NCBI RefSeq assembly: GCF_000003815.2
Contig: NC_049980.1
Location: forward strand, 14,060,638-14,124,637
DNA from: Branchiostoma floridae
Taxonomy: Eukaryota > Chordata > Leptocardii > Amphioxiformes > Branchiostomatidae
Direction of reading: 5' to 3'
DNA: 64,000 bases
Positions 1 to 12,872 of the stretch are shown piece by piece (within the stretch, counting starts at the first letter, position 1; each line of letters starts with the position of its first letter). The position numbers were made by a program, and so were the translations under genes. The notes beneath the pieces are model-generated. The model did not search any database, was not told the DNA's origin, and saw nothing but the letters and a program-made list of their open reading frames with translations.

Positions 1-3000
1 TCTGGTACATATTGGCTGATTAAATCTCAGTAGAGCAAATACCATACGAGTTATACCTTGACTTTTCCGTGGGGTGGAGGAACGTTGGTACATGGCGGAA
101 TGACACTGTCATAGAATAAACTTCAATTCTTTAATCATTTGTACTTGTAAAACAAATTTGAAGTCTAGATAAAGCAAATGGTAAGATGATGTATATGATT
201 TGTGGTACACGTACCTTAGATACAGACATGTATTGCAGCTTGTAACCCCAATGACACCAAAACAACATTTGCTGATTACATTCTACCTTCATAACTATTA
301 TTCAGTGAACTTAATAACCGTACGTTTGTACAAATATCTTCTGGTGTTATTGACCATCAAATCTTACAAATCATACTTCTATTCATGCCTCCAGGTAATC
401 AGATCAGATTCCCTCGATGACGTCACATTGAACACAGCACTACCGCTTGTGAAAAACCTTATTTTGAAAATCAAATATTATAATAATCACTGTTCTCAAA
501 AGAGCATTCCGGGCGGAAAGAGTTATCACCCCATGTAAGCAATCTAGATTTAAACAGGCGGACTCATTTTTACTTGCGAATGCCTCGACCACATTTCTGT
601 CTTTTTTTTCAAAGTAACGTAATGGAAAAAAGCGACCCTCGTATAAATGATTTGATTTCTTGTGCAAACAAGTACATTTATGGTGCAGTCAATCGTTTCA
701 TTGTAGGAGCTTTGCACGATAATTGGCTCCTTCAAACAAAGTACAGTGAGGCATTAAGGTTAGAGATCCAATAGATAACAGCATATTCCGGTGTCTCTGA
801 GACCAGGATTATGCTTCAACATAATATTTTTAAACAGAAAGTATCTTTGTCGACTATAGCATAACGAGTTGTTAGTAAGTAGTACCACATCACAACATTT
901 AAGATTTGGCGCTTTTTGGGATGAAGTAACTTTTTTTCGGACGTCACAAATCGATAACAGTACTTTGAACACCGGCGTCGTTGCCAAAGGCAGCTGCAGG
1001 ATCTCCCCATAAGATAAAACAAAGCTGTTAGAGCTGAAAGGCCGACAAACCTTCCCTATCTGTGATGAAATCTTAGTCTCTTAAATGAACGTCTGTTTTT
1101 CTAGCTAGAGCCTGTCGTTTGTCACCCGCAGTCGTATATATGGCACAGCGGAACTGACCGTTTTAGACTGGCAAGGGTGTTCTCAAACGCAATTGACTAT
1201 TTACTGGTGTGATACCTGACTAGTCCAATTGGTGCCGGGAAAAATAAGCGTATTTCAGATATATACTGATACCTTACATGATAACATGACAAAAAGGTCA
1301 CTCAAATACATGTCACGTGATTGTTTATGATTCTAAATGTAGGATAGGTTAATCTTGTATAAATTGTTGTTTGATATTTGCTGTTACGTAAGTATCATGT
1401 AATCCAAGGCAAAAAACCATGTACAAGGATATTGTAAGTGACCGACTGATACATATGTGGAAGTCCATTGCGTCCTGTGGTGTGTTTTATTTCCTATTTC
1501 CCAGAGGAACACCATTAATTCAACAAATCTGCAGGGATCTCTCTTAACAAGTGCCACGGGAAGTGGGGCAAGCTGAAGGTTTGCCTGAATAGCAGCTTTT
1601 AAGACATAATTACTATTTATACCGAGTAAATTGTGTCTCCAGACGCACGACTTAGCAGCTTGGCTGACCTTCACGGTTATTCCAGAAGTGCTAACTGATT
1701 GCCTTTACTCCACATGTCATTGCGTGTGAAGTGCCGTCCTCTCTCAGTAATGATTTTGGAAAATTGGTGCAAATCCGGCCCTAACAACTGCCTGCATCGA
1801 ATATCCTACTTGGTGGGTAGCTTGCTTCATGGACACGCATAAACTTTACCGTGTTGTCAAGCCTATAAACTGCTATCTCCGCTTGTAATCCCTCGTAATA
1901 ACCTAGGCTGTGTTCGGTGGTATGGAACAAACTTTGCCTCAGTAAAGATTTTGATTAATAGGGCACATATGTAGCAAGACCTGCCCAGAATGGAGAGGAA
2001 TTATGAGTTTAGCCCGAAGCTGTCCCTTCAATTAGACTGGTAGCTGTACTTTGTATTTACGCCTTTGGCCATACGAGCCCTACACGTCCATCTTCTTGTC
2101 CTAGTCGAGGAAGGTCATATCAAGTGAAGCATTGAAAATGGTACGCCTTGTGGGTTTGAAGAACGTTTACTACAAAGACATATATGGAACCGGAAAATGC
2201 TCTAGCCAGGCGTTCTTTCAATGGAGTAGGCATATCAATCGAAATGATAGCGTGATCTAGCACTATCTCTATTGGAGACACATGATGGTAGCGTGAAGAA
2301 ACGGAAAAATGTTTTAAACTCGACAGTTCTCCTGGCCCGTGAATAAGAACAATTTTAAGTAAGTTCAACAAAGAAACAAACAAACAAACAAATAAATAAA
2401 CAACATGATTTGACAAATGCAACCTTCTAATCACGATCGACTGTCTCTGTCCAGCCATTAACAACACTAGCGACAAAATCAGGACGTTTCTCTCAGAATG
2501 GCTGACGTCTGGAACACAAATCTGCTGTAAAATGAGAGTTAATAACAGTAATTACATAAAACTACGACAGTGACGAAGCATGAGGTCCAAATTACACCAA
2601 ACCTTTTTGCCATGGAAAACTGGCTTGCAAATATTGAGTGAAACAGCATAGCAGCTGAAATGGTGACATCGTGATGCACGACGGACCGTGGATTAGCATG
2701 AAATCGATTCTTCTCCCTCGTATTCATTGAAATCGAACAGGCATTTAGTAGCACAGACAGAAACTACTTTAACAACCTCACAGGGCACCGTCTGGAATGC
2801 CTGAAGTTTGTCAGGAGATGATGAGATGTATGATGACTCCTTCACCACTCTTAGACATTGGCAGGAAATCTTCTGTTTCTTGTTGGTGTTAACCATCTCC
2901 ATAAAACAGAAATATTGTTTTACGTGTGTCTGTTTATTTGTTTGTTTGTTTGTTTGTTTGTTTGACTTAGTGTGTGTCCACAGAATGGTATGTGTGTGAC

Positions 3001-4206
3001 TGGGGCATGCAAGTAGTCATGGCTCCACCCACACAGACAATACAGTCTCTAGCTACATGGTCTTAAACCATGACTTAGATTTTTCAAATAACAACAAATA
3101 TTCATGACTTGGTGCAGTAGAATCTTGAAGAGTACATAGTTAGTCGATGTCATGTCAACACTTTTTTTCAGTTCAGGTCAGTTCACTCCTCCTGATTCCA
3201 AGAACAGACCGAATAACAGACTTCATAAATTATATAGGAGAGAACTGAGCAATACGCATCGTCGTGTAGGAGTTAGGAAAGTACGCTTCGTTTGGACACT
3301 TGAAGTCGATGTCACTGATACGCCTTTGTCAATAGGGCAAATGGAAAGGTCAGGAGTGAAGTGGAACAGATGAAGGGAGGCGGCGATGAGCGATGCCGGG
3401 TGGCTTACCGAGAGGAAGTACAGCATCAGGCCTACAGCAGCGTCCAATGGACGGGAACGGGGGCTGACCTCTACTCCCATCCCAGGGAAAAAGAAATTAA
3501 ATAAGTCATTGGCCAGAAATTTCTTTTGTAAGGACAGAATTCAATCAGAGCTCCCACTCAGACATTGGGCACTTTGGCGCCAGCTTGTCTATTAAAGCAG
3601 AAAACGTTTTTCGCCGTGATGTTCATTTGGTTTGCCAGATAAAAGGCCTATGAAGACGTTATGCTTGGAAGCGCTGGATAAAAGTTATCTTGTTCAAGCA
3701 GATGTACAGTTTGACGCTAGAGAAAGGGAAAAAAATGCAGAAATTATCGGATGAAGGGACATTTTCAAACTACTTCAGTGGCCTAATAGCCCCAGACAAT
3801 TTCATCGACCACCGAGTGTGTCAATAAACGAAGCAGACGGCCTAAGATTCAATCCAATAGTTGAAATGAAGCGACGAAGGAAACTAAAGCAGGCAACCAC
3901 GCAGCCGCGACTATCAGAATAAAGAAAGTGCCGGTGGCATTTCAAAAGTTTTGCTTCTTATGAAGTTAGGTTCAAAGCGTACATGTTCGATCTTTCGATG
4001 CCCGCAAAAATATTTACTGACATTTACGCACGTTCGTTCGCTGCTCAATAATTTGCCTGGCAATGTCAGCAAAAGGTCAGAGGTCCGGTTCTTTACTTTC
4101 AAAGTTAGAGAGGAACTACTCTTATTCAGCCTTAGGGGGGTGGCCTTTGTCCTGAAACAAGTATTAGGCTGATTATCAATAGATAGCGTTTGCAGAGTGA
4201 CCCTTC
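1..4206. other. No gene recognised; intergenic or intronic sequence
   Basis: No open frame here resembles a known family, and none exceeds about 120 codons. The only structure I can point to is simple sequence: an AAAC/AAAT tetranucleotide run near 2376-2401 and a TTTG run near 2934-2962. The two tetranucleotide runs are roughly complementary but the sequences around them are not. Confidence 0.6.
2934..2962. repeat. (TTTG)n microsatellite
   Basis: About seven uninterrupted copies of the tetranucleotide TTTG. A matching CAAA/TAAA run on the same strand lies near 2376-2401. Simple sequence only. Confidence 0.9.
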
Positions 4207-4320
4207 GAGCGACCAAAATTGGATTTGCGCGAACCTTGATTTTACAATTGGGATACGATGTACTACATTAAAACATTAAGACAACATATATCAGAAAACG
4301 TTAAAACATCGTCATTTTTC
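4207..4320. repeat. Dispersed repeat B, copy 1
   Basis: This stretch shares a spaced set of words with 11402-11500 and 13649-13770: GAGCGACCAAAATT, then GATTT, then TTGATTTTA or TTGACTTCA, then GGGATACGATG or GGGATATGATG, then a tail rich in AAAACAT. The copies are clearly related but strongly diverged, so this is an old dispersed family. I see no terminal repeats and no coding capacity. Confidence 0.6.
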
Positions 4321-6146
4321 ATCAGAAATTAGTTGTGCGCTCTGTGGGAGCAAGGAGCTCCATTCGATGAAAGGGAGGCGGTGTGAACTCACCTCTTCTC
4401 CTTCGCCTTATACTATAGCTACTTTTAAGTATTACAATTTGAAAAGTTTCATGTCTTACAATTTGAAAGATATGCACACAGCGACACTGAAGAAGGAAAA
4501 ACCTGCCAGCCTCCTCTGATCGTTTGTAACATTACTCGTTGAAGACCGAATATGCCATATAACGTCGCAATAGTTGCACTGGAATTATACTGATTGTCCC
4601 ATAGGATGTTCTTTTCTTAAAACACTGCTAATTCATGAATGTCAATAAGAAACAGAGGGTCTGTGAAGTTTTCATTTAGCTCGTGGTGTAGTCTGTAATA
4701 ATGTGACAGGTTGCCCCATGAACTTTTGTAAAGAAGAATTCGTGTGACCATCAGCAATCGCACAGAGGAAGCATTGCCTCCCTGTCTCACTTCTACAGAT
4801 CCATTAGTCTCTACCAGACTTACTATGCTGACTATCGTAGGGAGAATAATTTGCCAGGAGAGTTTATCTACTAGAGGAGTTGGTCGGCCGCGGAGGGGAA
4901 ACATTGACCTTAGCGTTGACTGACTCCCCTGGCAAAATTCCCGATTTTATTGCCGAATTCTAATATCCTCGTACCTCCGTAGGACGGCCTGGTGGAGACT
5001 ACAGATTCATTGCCTTAAAGTTTGTTCCTCGGTACTTGTTACACCATTAAGAGCTTTTGGCTAACCTCCAGGTTCTCCTTACTATTGTCGAGGTCCTTCT
5101 ACAGCAACTACCTTTGTCCAATTACTGCATGCAAAACCATGCAACACTCTCACTGAATAGATGTACAACTTTGTTCAAAAGCAATGTTCACCGCCAATGC
5201 ATTAGCGTTCTGAGCGTAGTCACCTATAACTCCCACTGATTTAGTTCATTGTCTCTTGGCCTTGCACCGAGCAAACGCGAATTCCCCCCAGTCCTGACTG
5301 CGTAGGTTATGCACAAAGCGTACGATACGTTGTGAAAGCAGTCTTAAAGCGGATAATTGGAAACTGTCTTGAAAGTTTCTCGCAAATTGTCTCGTAAAAG
5401 TGCTGTGGAATGCCAAGGTCGATAGAAATACCACTTTACGAAGTACTGTGTTTTTGCTCTTATGTAGTTTCCTTAAGAGCTTCAGATCTTTAGTAGTCTG
5501 AAGCGCTCATTACATACAATGTTGGAACGCATTTATTACTTTTTGCTAAGTAGCATTTTCACGCATGGTTTGTAGATCATGTATGCTGGGTTGTGAAGTA
5601 ACATTTTATTTACTAATAGTTAGGTACAATGTATTTTTCTATCCCATTCGTAAAAAAACGTGAGTATTACATAGTTCGCTTTCCCATTTTTCTTGTGTTC
5701 CCTTGTGCACGTGTTGATGGTTCTGTTTCCGTGCTGATATACTACTTCAAGGGAAAAGCCGAAGCCCGACAAAGACGTCTGGGGTCCGGCAGACAAATCT
5801 TTCCTGTACGTTTGGCCTCAAGCGCTCTCCTTGGAGAATCACTCTTATGTGGCCTCAAAGGGGTAGAAACGTCTTCGTAAATGAAAGACCCCATTTATTT
5901 TCCTTTCTATTACTTAACATCAAAGAGCTTGGCTAAACAAAGTCATGATAAGAGAATACAGTGAACTTGTGTACAAAGTAAGCCTCTAACGCACGACTCG
6001 TAATGGTGTATGTTGTATATTGTACGTTAATTTACCACGCTCGTTTGTAAAGTTGGTTAGACTTACGTGTGATCTCACAGTTCACTTGACATGATTGTGC
6101 CCTTCGTGTGCGATGCCGTATTTGACAAGCCAATGAGTGCATGAGT
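4321..6146. other. No gene recognised
   Basis: Unique-looking sequence with only short open frames. I see no repeat shared with the rest of the window and no convincing paired splice sites. Confidence 0.55.
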
Positions 6147-6247
6147 GTATGTGTATGTGTGTGTACGTGTGTTAAGTGTGTGTTTGTGTGTGTATGTGTG
6201 TGTGTGTGTTTGTCTGTGTGTGTCTGTGTGTGTCTGTGTGTGTCTGT

Positions 6248-6302
<55 letters not shown>

Positions 6303-6342
6303 TGTGTGTCTGTGTGTGTCTGTGTGTGTGTGCGTGTTTGTG
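6147..6342. repeat. Interrupted (GT)n microsatellite
   Basis: About 195 bases of GT dinucleotides broken by regularly placed TC steps. A pure GT core lies at about 6253-6301, flanked on both sides by GTGTCT-type interruptions. The tract is open in several frames on both strands (Cys-Val on plus, Thr-His on minus) only because of its composition, so those frames are not genes. Confidence 0.97.
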
Positions 6343-7569
6343 GCCAGCACAACTTGAGAAATTGCACATGGCTCCTTACATGACATGTGGTTGGTGGGTA
6401 GGGTTCGAGAAGCATAGGTCAAGTAAATGGGACTCCTACGTTCTACAGGCGTTTGGGAAGTACCCCCTCGAAATTGAGGGCCATGGAGACAATATGTTCA
6501 TAAAACAGCCATAGCGACCTCCGCACTTAGCCATAAGGTATCACAAACAGGGCCTTCTCGCAGGCTTTGGGCGCTACATTTCCTCTAGATGACGCAGATC
6601 TCGGTAATGGGAAAGGAGTATGTGGGGTCGGGAGGTCGTTCCTTTGTGTGAGTGGGTGGTGTGGGAGCAAAGATAACCAATGATTGTAGGGGAATCACTA
6701 CGTCTGCGCTTGGAGTACTCATGATAGCTATCCAGTGTCCACTGAGCTTTAGAATAAAGTGTTTCAAATGTCTGCACTGGTACTTCTCCAGGATATTCTG
6801 GCCACGTGTGAAATAGACCTCTTTAAAAGTGACAGAAGGTGAGAGGAACATGGGATCTGTGCAGCAACGATAGTGGGGATGAGTGTGACATTTGCTCGTC
6901 GTCCAGCAAAGCCCGTCCCTATACTATAGACTGATCCTTACACTAAAACATACTGAAATGTGTTGATACCTACCTTACTCACAAAGCGTATTGTTATGCA
7001 CAGTGCGTCGTTTTTGCTACCATCGATAGTATGAGGAATGTATGTTTATGGCGATGTACCCAGGTGCAAACGTTGTCAAGCCTCCTTGAAATTACCCATT
7101 TATCATTTTGTAACTTATGACTTGGAGCTACGAAGATGGTCATTTGCAAAAACAAAGGCCCAATTTTTCATAGTCATCCATGTCTGTGAAGACTTCGTGA
7201 CCAGAAGTGGCCATTTTGTGTCAAGATCTAACTTCACTCTAGTAAGGTTAGAGCTTAGGTGCTTACAGTAACAGAGTTGAAGTGTTAGATTGTTTCTCAC
7301 AGTATCAGAGTTGAAGTGTCACAATATTAGAGTTGAACGGAGAGATAGATTACAAAAGCTTACATTAGATAAAGTTAACATCAAAGTTGCAATTGACTCG
7401 TCGTATCCCAGATCTTGAACCAATTCACGGTTAAGATCTGAATATCAATGTTAGACAAAAGTGAACATGATAGAGGTTTCTAATCATGGTCTTCTGCCTG
7501 CTCAACCTCTAAACATCTAAACCCGAAGGGCAGATATTTGCCAATCTGTGTGACATAAGAAACAAATGA
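6343..7569. other. No gene recognised
   Basis: No recognised coding region or mobile element. A short imperfect repetition of an AGAGTTGAAGTGT-like word occurs near 7270-7340 (three spaced occurrences), probably a decayed local duplication. Confidence 0.5.
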
Positions 7570-8415
7570 ACGTCATCATCATCATCATTGTCGTCACCGC
7601 TTGGCATAGCTGGCACCGAAGCGGGCTGTCATTGCCTCCCATTGCCGCCTGTCTGCTGCTGTCTACTGAACCTCCTTCGGGCTAGCTCATCTCGCTCAGA
7701 TCCCGCTCAAACGTTCTTTTTCAAGTCATGGCTTGCCAAGATCACCCCCCCCCCCACACACACACGGCATCTTCCTTCTTTCCTATTGGGCAACAAGTTA
7801 GAGCCATCCTGGGTGGTATCAGCCTTAGCATTCGTACAATGTGCTCCAGCCGATGCAATCTTACTATTTGAACAAGTGTGGAGAGTTTAGGACGGCCAGT
7901 ACGGTGTCTGATTGTGGTGTTACTAATGTGTTGCGACGGATTGCACGTAGCCATCTCTGGTCTGCAGCCTGTAATCTCATTTTCTGGTTTCTGATGAGAA
8001 CCACACATAGCTGTGGAAAGTACACTTGTAGATACGGATTTTTATTGCAAAAATTATATGTTTGTCTTTTCAGATCCAGCTGACCCTAGCCGAATCCTTC
8101 TTAATGATCGTAGCCGGATACTTGCTTTCTTTGAGTGCTGTACTAGCCAGGTAAGTGAAATGAAATACCTCCTCCAGCTCTTTCCTATTCAACTTCATGG
8201 TGACTGCTGTTTACTGCTTGACCGTCATCGTGTTGGTCTCATTTTAACTTATGCAAAGCCCAACTGAGGTCCCAATGGTTGCTTCATATGCATCTGCGAA
8301 GTCTAGGTCTTCCAACTGACCATGCCCTGTCCATGGTTTACCCAGATCCTTGCCGTCAGTCACGGTTTTCATCAGCCAGTCAATGAAAGTAGTCATTGAT
8401 CAAGTGTCCCAGTTT
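7570..8415 (-). pseudogene. Decayed non-LTR retrotransposon: C-terminal part of ORF2 (reverse transcriptase)
   Basis: The encoded enzyme would reverse-transcribe the element's RNA at a nicked chromosomal target. Read on the minus strand in shifting frames, landmarks appear in family order. FIDWLMKTVTDG lies at about 8390-8349. LEDLDFADA lies at 8315-8289, where intact enzymes carry the catalytic FADD box. Then come RKELEEVFHFTYLAST (about 8186-8139), VSTSVLSTAMCGS (near 8000), ISNTTIRHRTGRPKLSTL, RLHRLEHIVRM, ERDLSEM and finally AADRRQWEAMTARFG before a TGA at 7596-7594. In intact relatives these are the RT palm, the FTYLGS segment, the STLLYG segment, the RLRWLGHVLRM segment and the A-DR--WR C-terminus. 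A (TGA)n tail at about 7572-7590 fits a 3' end. Internal stops, frameshifts and a poly-C insertion near 7746 show it is dead and 5' truncated. Clade not assigned. Confidence 0.85.
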
Positions 8416-9459
8416 CGGTCCTGGCAGTGACAAAAGAAACCACTATCTCCTATCATCTCTCTAAGGCATCTTAATTTCTCGCTGCGTGTCCATACGTGAT
8501 GTATGTTGTGCATTTCTGACCTCAGACTGCATGATAAGAATGGCTCGTAATCAGTTAGTGCCGGCTGGTCTGGGTATCGGGAAGTGATAGAGATCGAAAG
8601 TAAGTAAACAAAGTAACTTTAACAGTGCAAGCCCTACCGACTAACGTATGTATTATGCTATCGATTATATTTCACATCAATGTCAACGGGTGGCAGTCAT
8701 CGCAAACACTCTATGAGGGAAATCCCTCGCATTGCCGGGTCAATATTCAGTAACGACTGATGAAACACCAATCAAGATGGGCTAAACCATCAACAGAGCT
8801 GCAGCTTCAACTTAGTATTAGCAGTTTGCGGGCATAGGTGAAATGCGTAATGAAAATCTTAAAGACACAATTGATCTTTATAAATTAATTAAGCATTAAG
8901 TTAAGAGTTCAAATTAAGAGCCCGAAACACTATCCGAAAAAAACTGTCAGAATCATACATTGTTACTGTATCGATTCTAACGCATTGGGGATGGGAATGG
9001 CGGCACCATGTAAAATCGAACGGGTCATTCAAACCCAATGCTGGAGAGCTGCCAGGGTCTATGTAAATCCTAGTTGAGGTATTCTCACTGTAAAATCACT
9101 CATGATTCTCTACTGACCAGAAAATGTAGGATTTTCAAAGAGATTTGAACGTCAAAAGATTTTAGTATTTTCATAGGATGAGGAAAGAGGGCTATAGTAA
9201 TCAATGTGATCTGATATGTTCCCTCCTAACCTTTGTAACAATACAATCATATATATTCAATTCATGGCATAAAATTTGGCAAGAGCTTAGCTTTGCCCAA
9301 TGCTCCAGGCTGTTCCTTCTGACAACTATATGGACGGTGGTAGGAGGAACCCCTTACATCCTTGGTCGGAAGTTTCCCTAGGAGACGGATACTCCAAACA
9401 ACTAAGCTGCATCTGCTGGGGCCGCCTCACACGTTGCATACAGTTGCCCCTGTGAGACT
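8416..9459. other. No gene recognised
   Basis: The retrotransposon similarity fades upstream of about 8415, and I see no more of its RT domain on the minus strand. The rest is AT-rich and featureless. Confidence 0.5.
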
Positions 9460-9550
9460 TAATGCTTCAACAGACGAGGGGTGGAGAAGGAATTGCACAC
9501 CCCTCCTTCACCATAAAAAGTCATGTGCAGGTCAGGCAAACTCAGGGTCC
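9460..9550. repeat. Dispersed repeat C, copy 1
   Basis: Shares about 60-80 bases with 60015-60095, including GGTGGAGAAGGAA, TGCACACCCCTCCTTCACC and a following TAAAAA, then GTGCAGG. The block is itself a weak inverted repeat: GGGTGGAGAAGGA is partly complementary to TCCTTCACC. Two copies in the window suggest a small dispersed element, ends not defined. Confidence 0.65.
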
Positions 9551-11230
9551 TCATCTGTCCAATCGACAGGAGAATCCAATATGGACAAACATGGGTGAAA
9601 TAAGTTATTCTTGTGGATGTGACGGAACATGGTTGCTAGATGAGACTTGGCATATCTAAAAGGTGCAGGTGAAGCATAGCACCTGCAGGTGTTCATCCGA
9701 GGCTGTGGTAAGGCTTCTAGAGACTAATGGGATGTATGGGAATGCCAACATTTTTTTTTCTATTTTCAGATACTTTTTATGTGGGATTTAGTCAGACAAA
9801 CCTGTCGGGGGAGGTAAAGGTAACGTTCCACGTTCCTTGCTAAATATCGGCTTTCTTTATGTAATGTTATGTCTTCATCGGCTGCTAACTTTCACTGGAG
9901 ACGTAGTAATCAATTGTAAGGACAAATATTTCATCTATGGTTGTTTTGTTCCTGCTTTTCACAACCCACGTCTTATGGTATCTAAATAGATATTTTCTAT
10001 ACTTGAAATGGTTATCCTGAAAATCATATGTATTTCTGTACTTGAAATGGTTATTCTGATGTAATATATTGGCTAAAATTAATTCGTGATTTATCTCAGC
10101 AACTCTGTGATCAGTAGCGGACAAGCATTAAACCCCATATACCATATCTACATGACTATGCGACAGTGGCTTTACACACATTCTTTTGCTCTAAATGTGT
10201 AGTGCCAAACAAAGGGATTCCCCTCTCTCATCCAGCTAGTTGTGGACTTGTGATCGATGAAGGCACATAACGAATGTATTCATAAGCGTGGTGGGCGTCG
10301 TGTTGCAAGTACACAATGTTGCACTCCAGATAGTCATGTAGAATACAAATGGTATGTGTTAAGATGTGGTTTACCCTTTACGACTGGTACCGGTGTAGGG
10401 TTAGGTTTAGGGTTATGGGTCGATAGAGCTACAGTGCATAGGATCAGAAAGGTACAACCGCACAGCTCTTTGATTTTCTTAACTCCAATAAGGTGGAAGT
10501 CGAAGCTCACTTTATCATAGATGTTTTCCATATATTCTTTGTGTAGTTCTTTTTAATGATATTTTTGGCAACATTCTTCACTTAAAACCTGACTATACTA
10601 AAAATTTGCTTTTAACCATATTAAACAAATCAATATCAACCTATTTATTTACGCCGATAGAACAGGAATGTACAATTAACTAAGGTACCTGTCTTGTTAT
10701 AGCTTGTTGTTGAGTAGTCTCTTTGTACAATGATGTTGATCACTTACCAACGTCACATGTATGTACCCTGTGTTTCTATCATTAGCCCTTGGGTCTGAAC
10801 TTGCAAATAAACTTTCCTAAAATACTATTATCATCATTACAGTTATTTCTAAAGAGAATTGGCTCAGAATGACCTCAATTGGCGAAGTAAACTTCCTGCA
10901 ACATTATTCTATCTTGCTGATATGCTGCAGATTATAGTTGTTCACCAGTAGGTTTATTGTTTGACATATCAGGTCAGGCATCGTTGTTGTGATTTTGGCA
11001 AAAGGCCAAACAGTACTGTTGCATATCCCGTTCATCACATGCTTCACTGATTCATGCAACCAGAACTGGATCCGGATGTTAGGGTGCGGTCACACGAGTT
11101 CGCATATAGTGCGTATGAGTTCGGGTGAAGAAGTGCGGGGAAAAAGTTATTTTTTCATTTTGACCCAACGTTATCAAGCTTAGTTATCTAACAAAAAGAA
11201 AAACAAATCTTCGGCATAATACACTTAACT
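9551..11230. other. No gene recognised
   Basis: No recognised gene. The words TACTTGAAATGGTTAT and TCTGA occur twice about 45 bases apart near 9990-10060, a small old tandem duplication. A GGGTTAGGTTTAGGGTTA run occurs at about 10395-10415; it resembles vertebrate-type telomeric sequence but is far too short and irregular to be a telomere remnant on its own. Confidence 0.5.
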
Positions 11231-11318
11231 AAAGCCAAAATAATGTGAATACGCAAACTGAAGCCAAAATAATGTGAATACGCAAACAGCTGAAGCCAAA
11301 ATAATGTCAATACCCAAC
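11231..11318. repeat. Three-copy minisatellite, 30-32 bp unit
   Basis: Three tandem units begin at 11231, 11261 and 11293, each opening with AAGCCAAAATAATGT and continuing with AATACGCAAAC or a close variant. Units 1 and 2 are nearly identical. Unit 3 has two substitutions and is cut short. Confidence 0.9.
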
Positions 11319-11401
11319 TCACACGGACTTGGATGTACGCCCAAGTGTGAAGTGTAATTAAAAGTGAACGTTGGGCTAAAGGCGATCGCTGAGCGACGGT
11401 A

Positions 11402-11500
11402 GAGCGACCAAAATTAGATTTTCGACCTTTGACTTCATCATTGGGATATGATGCAAGATATAAAAATATGATCTAAAATCATTCATTGTCAGTAGAGGTA
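11402..11500. repeat. Dispersed repeat B, copy 2
   Basis: Carries the family words GAGCGACCAAAATTAGATTT, TTGGGATATGATGCAAGA and ATATGATCTAAAATCAT. It is closest to the copy at 13649-13770 in the ATATGATCTAAAA segment. Confidence 0.6.
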
Positions 11501-12316
11501 GTTGAGCGACTAGTAAACTCTTTGGTCTCTCAACGGTCGCCGCCCGGTCACAGCCTCTAGAGAAAAGAGCTTATGAAAACCTCTAATCACGTTGGCAGCC
11601 GCTGTCGGACCTTTCTAACCAAACACGCCAGAGATGCCAGGAGTCAGTTTCAGGCCATGAGGATACTAAATTGTCAATTTGTCAGAATGTCACTTTTGTG
11701 TGAGAGTTCAGTTAAGTATGCAAAGAAAGGACGGTAGAGCATGCACTGAACAATGGACAGAGGGATTGTGCGTCTATGAAAACATCATGTCTGTACTCAT
11801 GTCTTTTCTTTGTTAAGTTCTGTCACGATGATAGAAAGTGTCCCAAATTATGGGAGAGGCTAGGTACATATACTTAGCCCAGTTGTCTTCAAATCAATGC
11901 CGCTGGATTACATAGACACCTATTCTGAAGTTTCTTTAGGACCTTGAAGACAATGGTCTCATACATCTTGTCGTACATCTTGTAGTTGTGCATCTGTCGT
12001 GCAAAATTCACCTTTCTTGTTACGGAAATGGTTGTCTTTGGATAGTTGCTTGTGGTTGGGTCACAGACTCGTAGACCCTGCGACATCGAAATCCAATGAC
12101 AGCCTACAACGACGACGACTATGGCCTAAGTTACAATGTCCAGTAGGCGCTATACTTTCTTGATGATACGTTTTCTTGATGATACGTTGACGATGTTATC
12201 AAATTAGACTTTATCAGTCGCAAGGAAATATAACAACACCTGCACCATGTACGTACATACACTCATGTAATATACATACTGCTTTCCTTCAAATCATTTA
12301 CAACCCTTCACGCGCG

Positions 12317-12872
12317 CGCATTCGCAGAGAGTCTCAACCGAAAGAGGTCCCAAAAGCTTTTCCTATGATTAGTGGAAGACAGCAAAGCTTTTTCGTCATT
12401 TCCTCTGTTGTTACCTGTATCAAAACACAGTAAGTAGCAACTCAATGGTCCAAACAATGTTTCAGGCAATAGCAATGGGTGCTAAGTGACCACAAAAGGG
12501 AACAAAATACGACACTTCCTGTACGCAAGGACCAGTCATTGCCGTTCTGAGGTGTGCTTAAAGGCCCTTTATTTCGTTTTGTCTGTGTCCATCCTTCGCA
12601 TTCAGACAGATTCTCAACTGAAAGTGGTCCCAAAAGCTTTCCCTATGATGAGTGAAATACAGCAAAGTTTTTTTTCTATCATTTCCTCTCTTGTTATCTT
12701 TGTGAAAACATAGCAAGAACCAACTTAATGGTCCAGACAATTTTTCAAGCCATACTAATGGATGCTAGGTGACTACAAAAGGGAACAAAATGCGACACTT
12801 CCTGTACGTAAGAACCAGTTATTGCCGTCCTAAGGTGTGCTTAAAGGCGCTTTATTTCTTTTTGTCTGTGTC
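12317..12872. repeat. Tandem duplication, two copies of ~280 bp
   Basis: Copy 1 is about 12317-12596 and copy 2 about 12597-12872. Both run through the same ordered words: GTCTCAACCG or TTCTCAACTG, GGTCCCAAAAGCTTT, CCTATGAT, CAGCAAAG, ATTTCCTCT, CAATGGTCC or TAATGGTCC, CAAAAGGGAACAAAAT, CGACACTTCCTGTACG, and GGTGTGCTTAAAGG near the end. Identity looks like 80-90% by eye, with small indels. The unit shows no coding potential or terminal repeats, so this is a moderately old local duplication. Confidence 0.9.

Noticed and set aside
6032-6514. Several overlapping open frames rich in Cys-Val or Thr-His
   Set aside because: They are translations of the GT dinucleotide tract on both strands and have no coding meaning.
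8073-8149. A textbook plus-strand exon: TTTGTCTTTTCAG acceptor, hydrophobic open frame (IQLTLAESFLMIVAGYLL) and CCAG|GTAAGTG donor
   Set aside because: It is the antisense of the retrotransposon segment RKELEEVFHFTYLAST, whose motifs continue in order on both sides on the minus strand. The splice-like words are coincidental.
10395-10415. TTAGGG-like words suggesting an interstitial telomere repeat
   Set aside because: Only about three irregular units; this is within chance for a GT-rich stretch.
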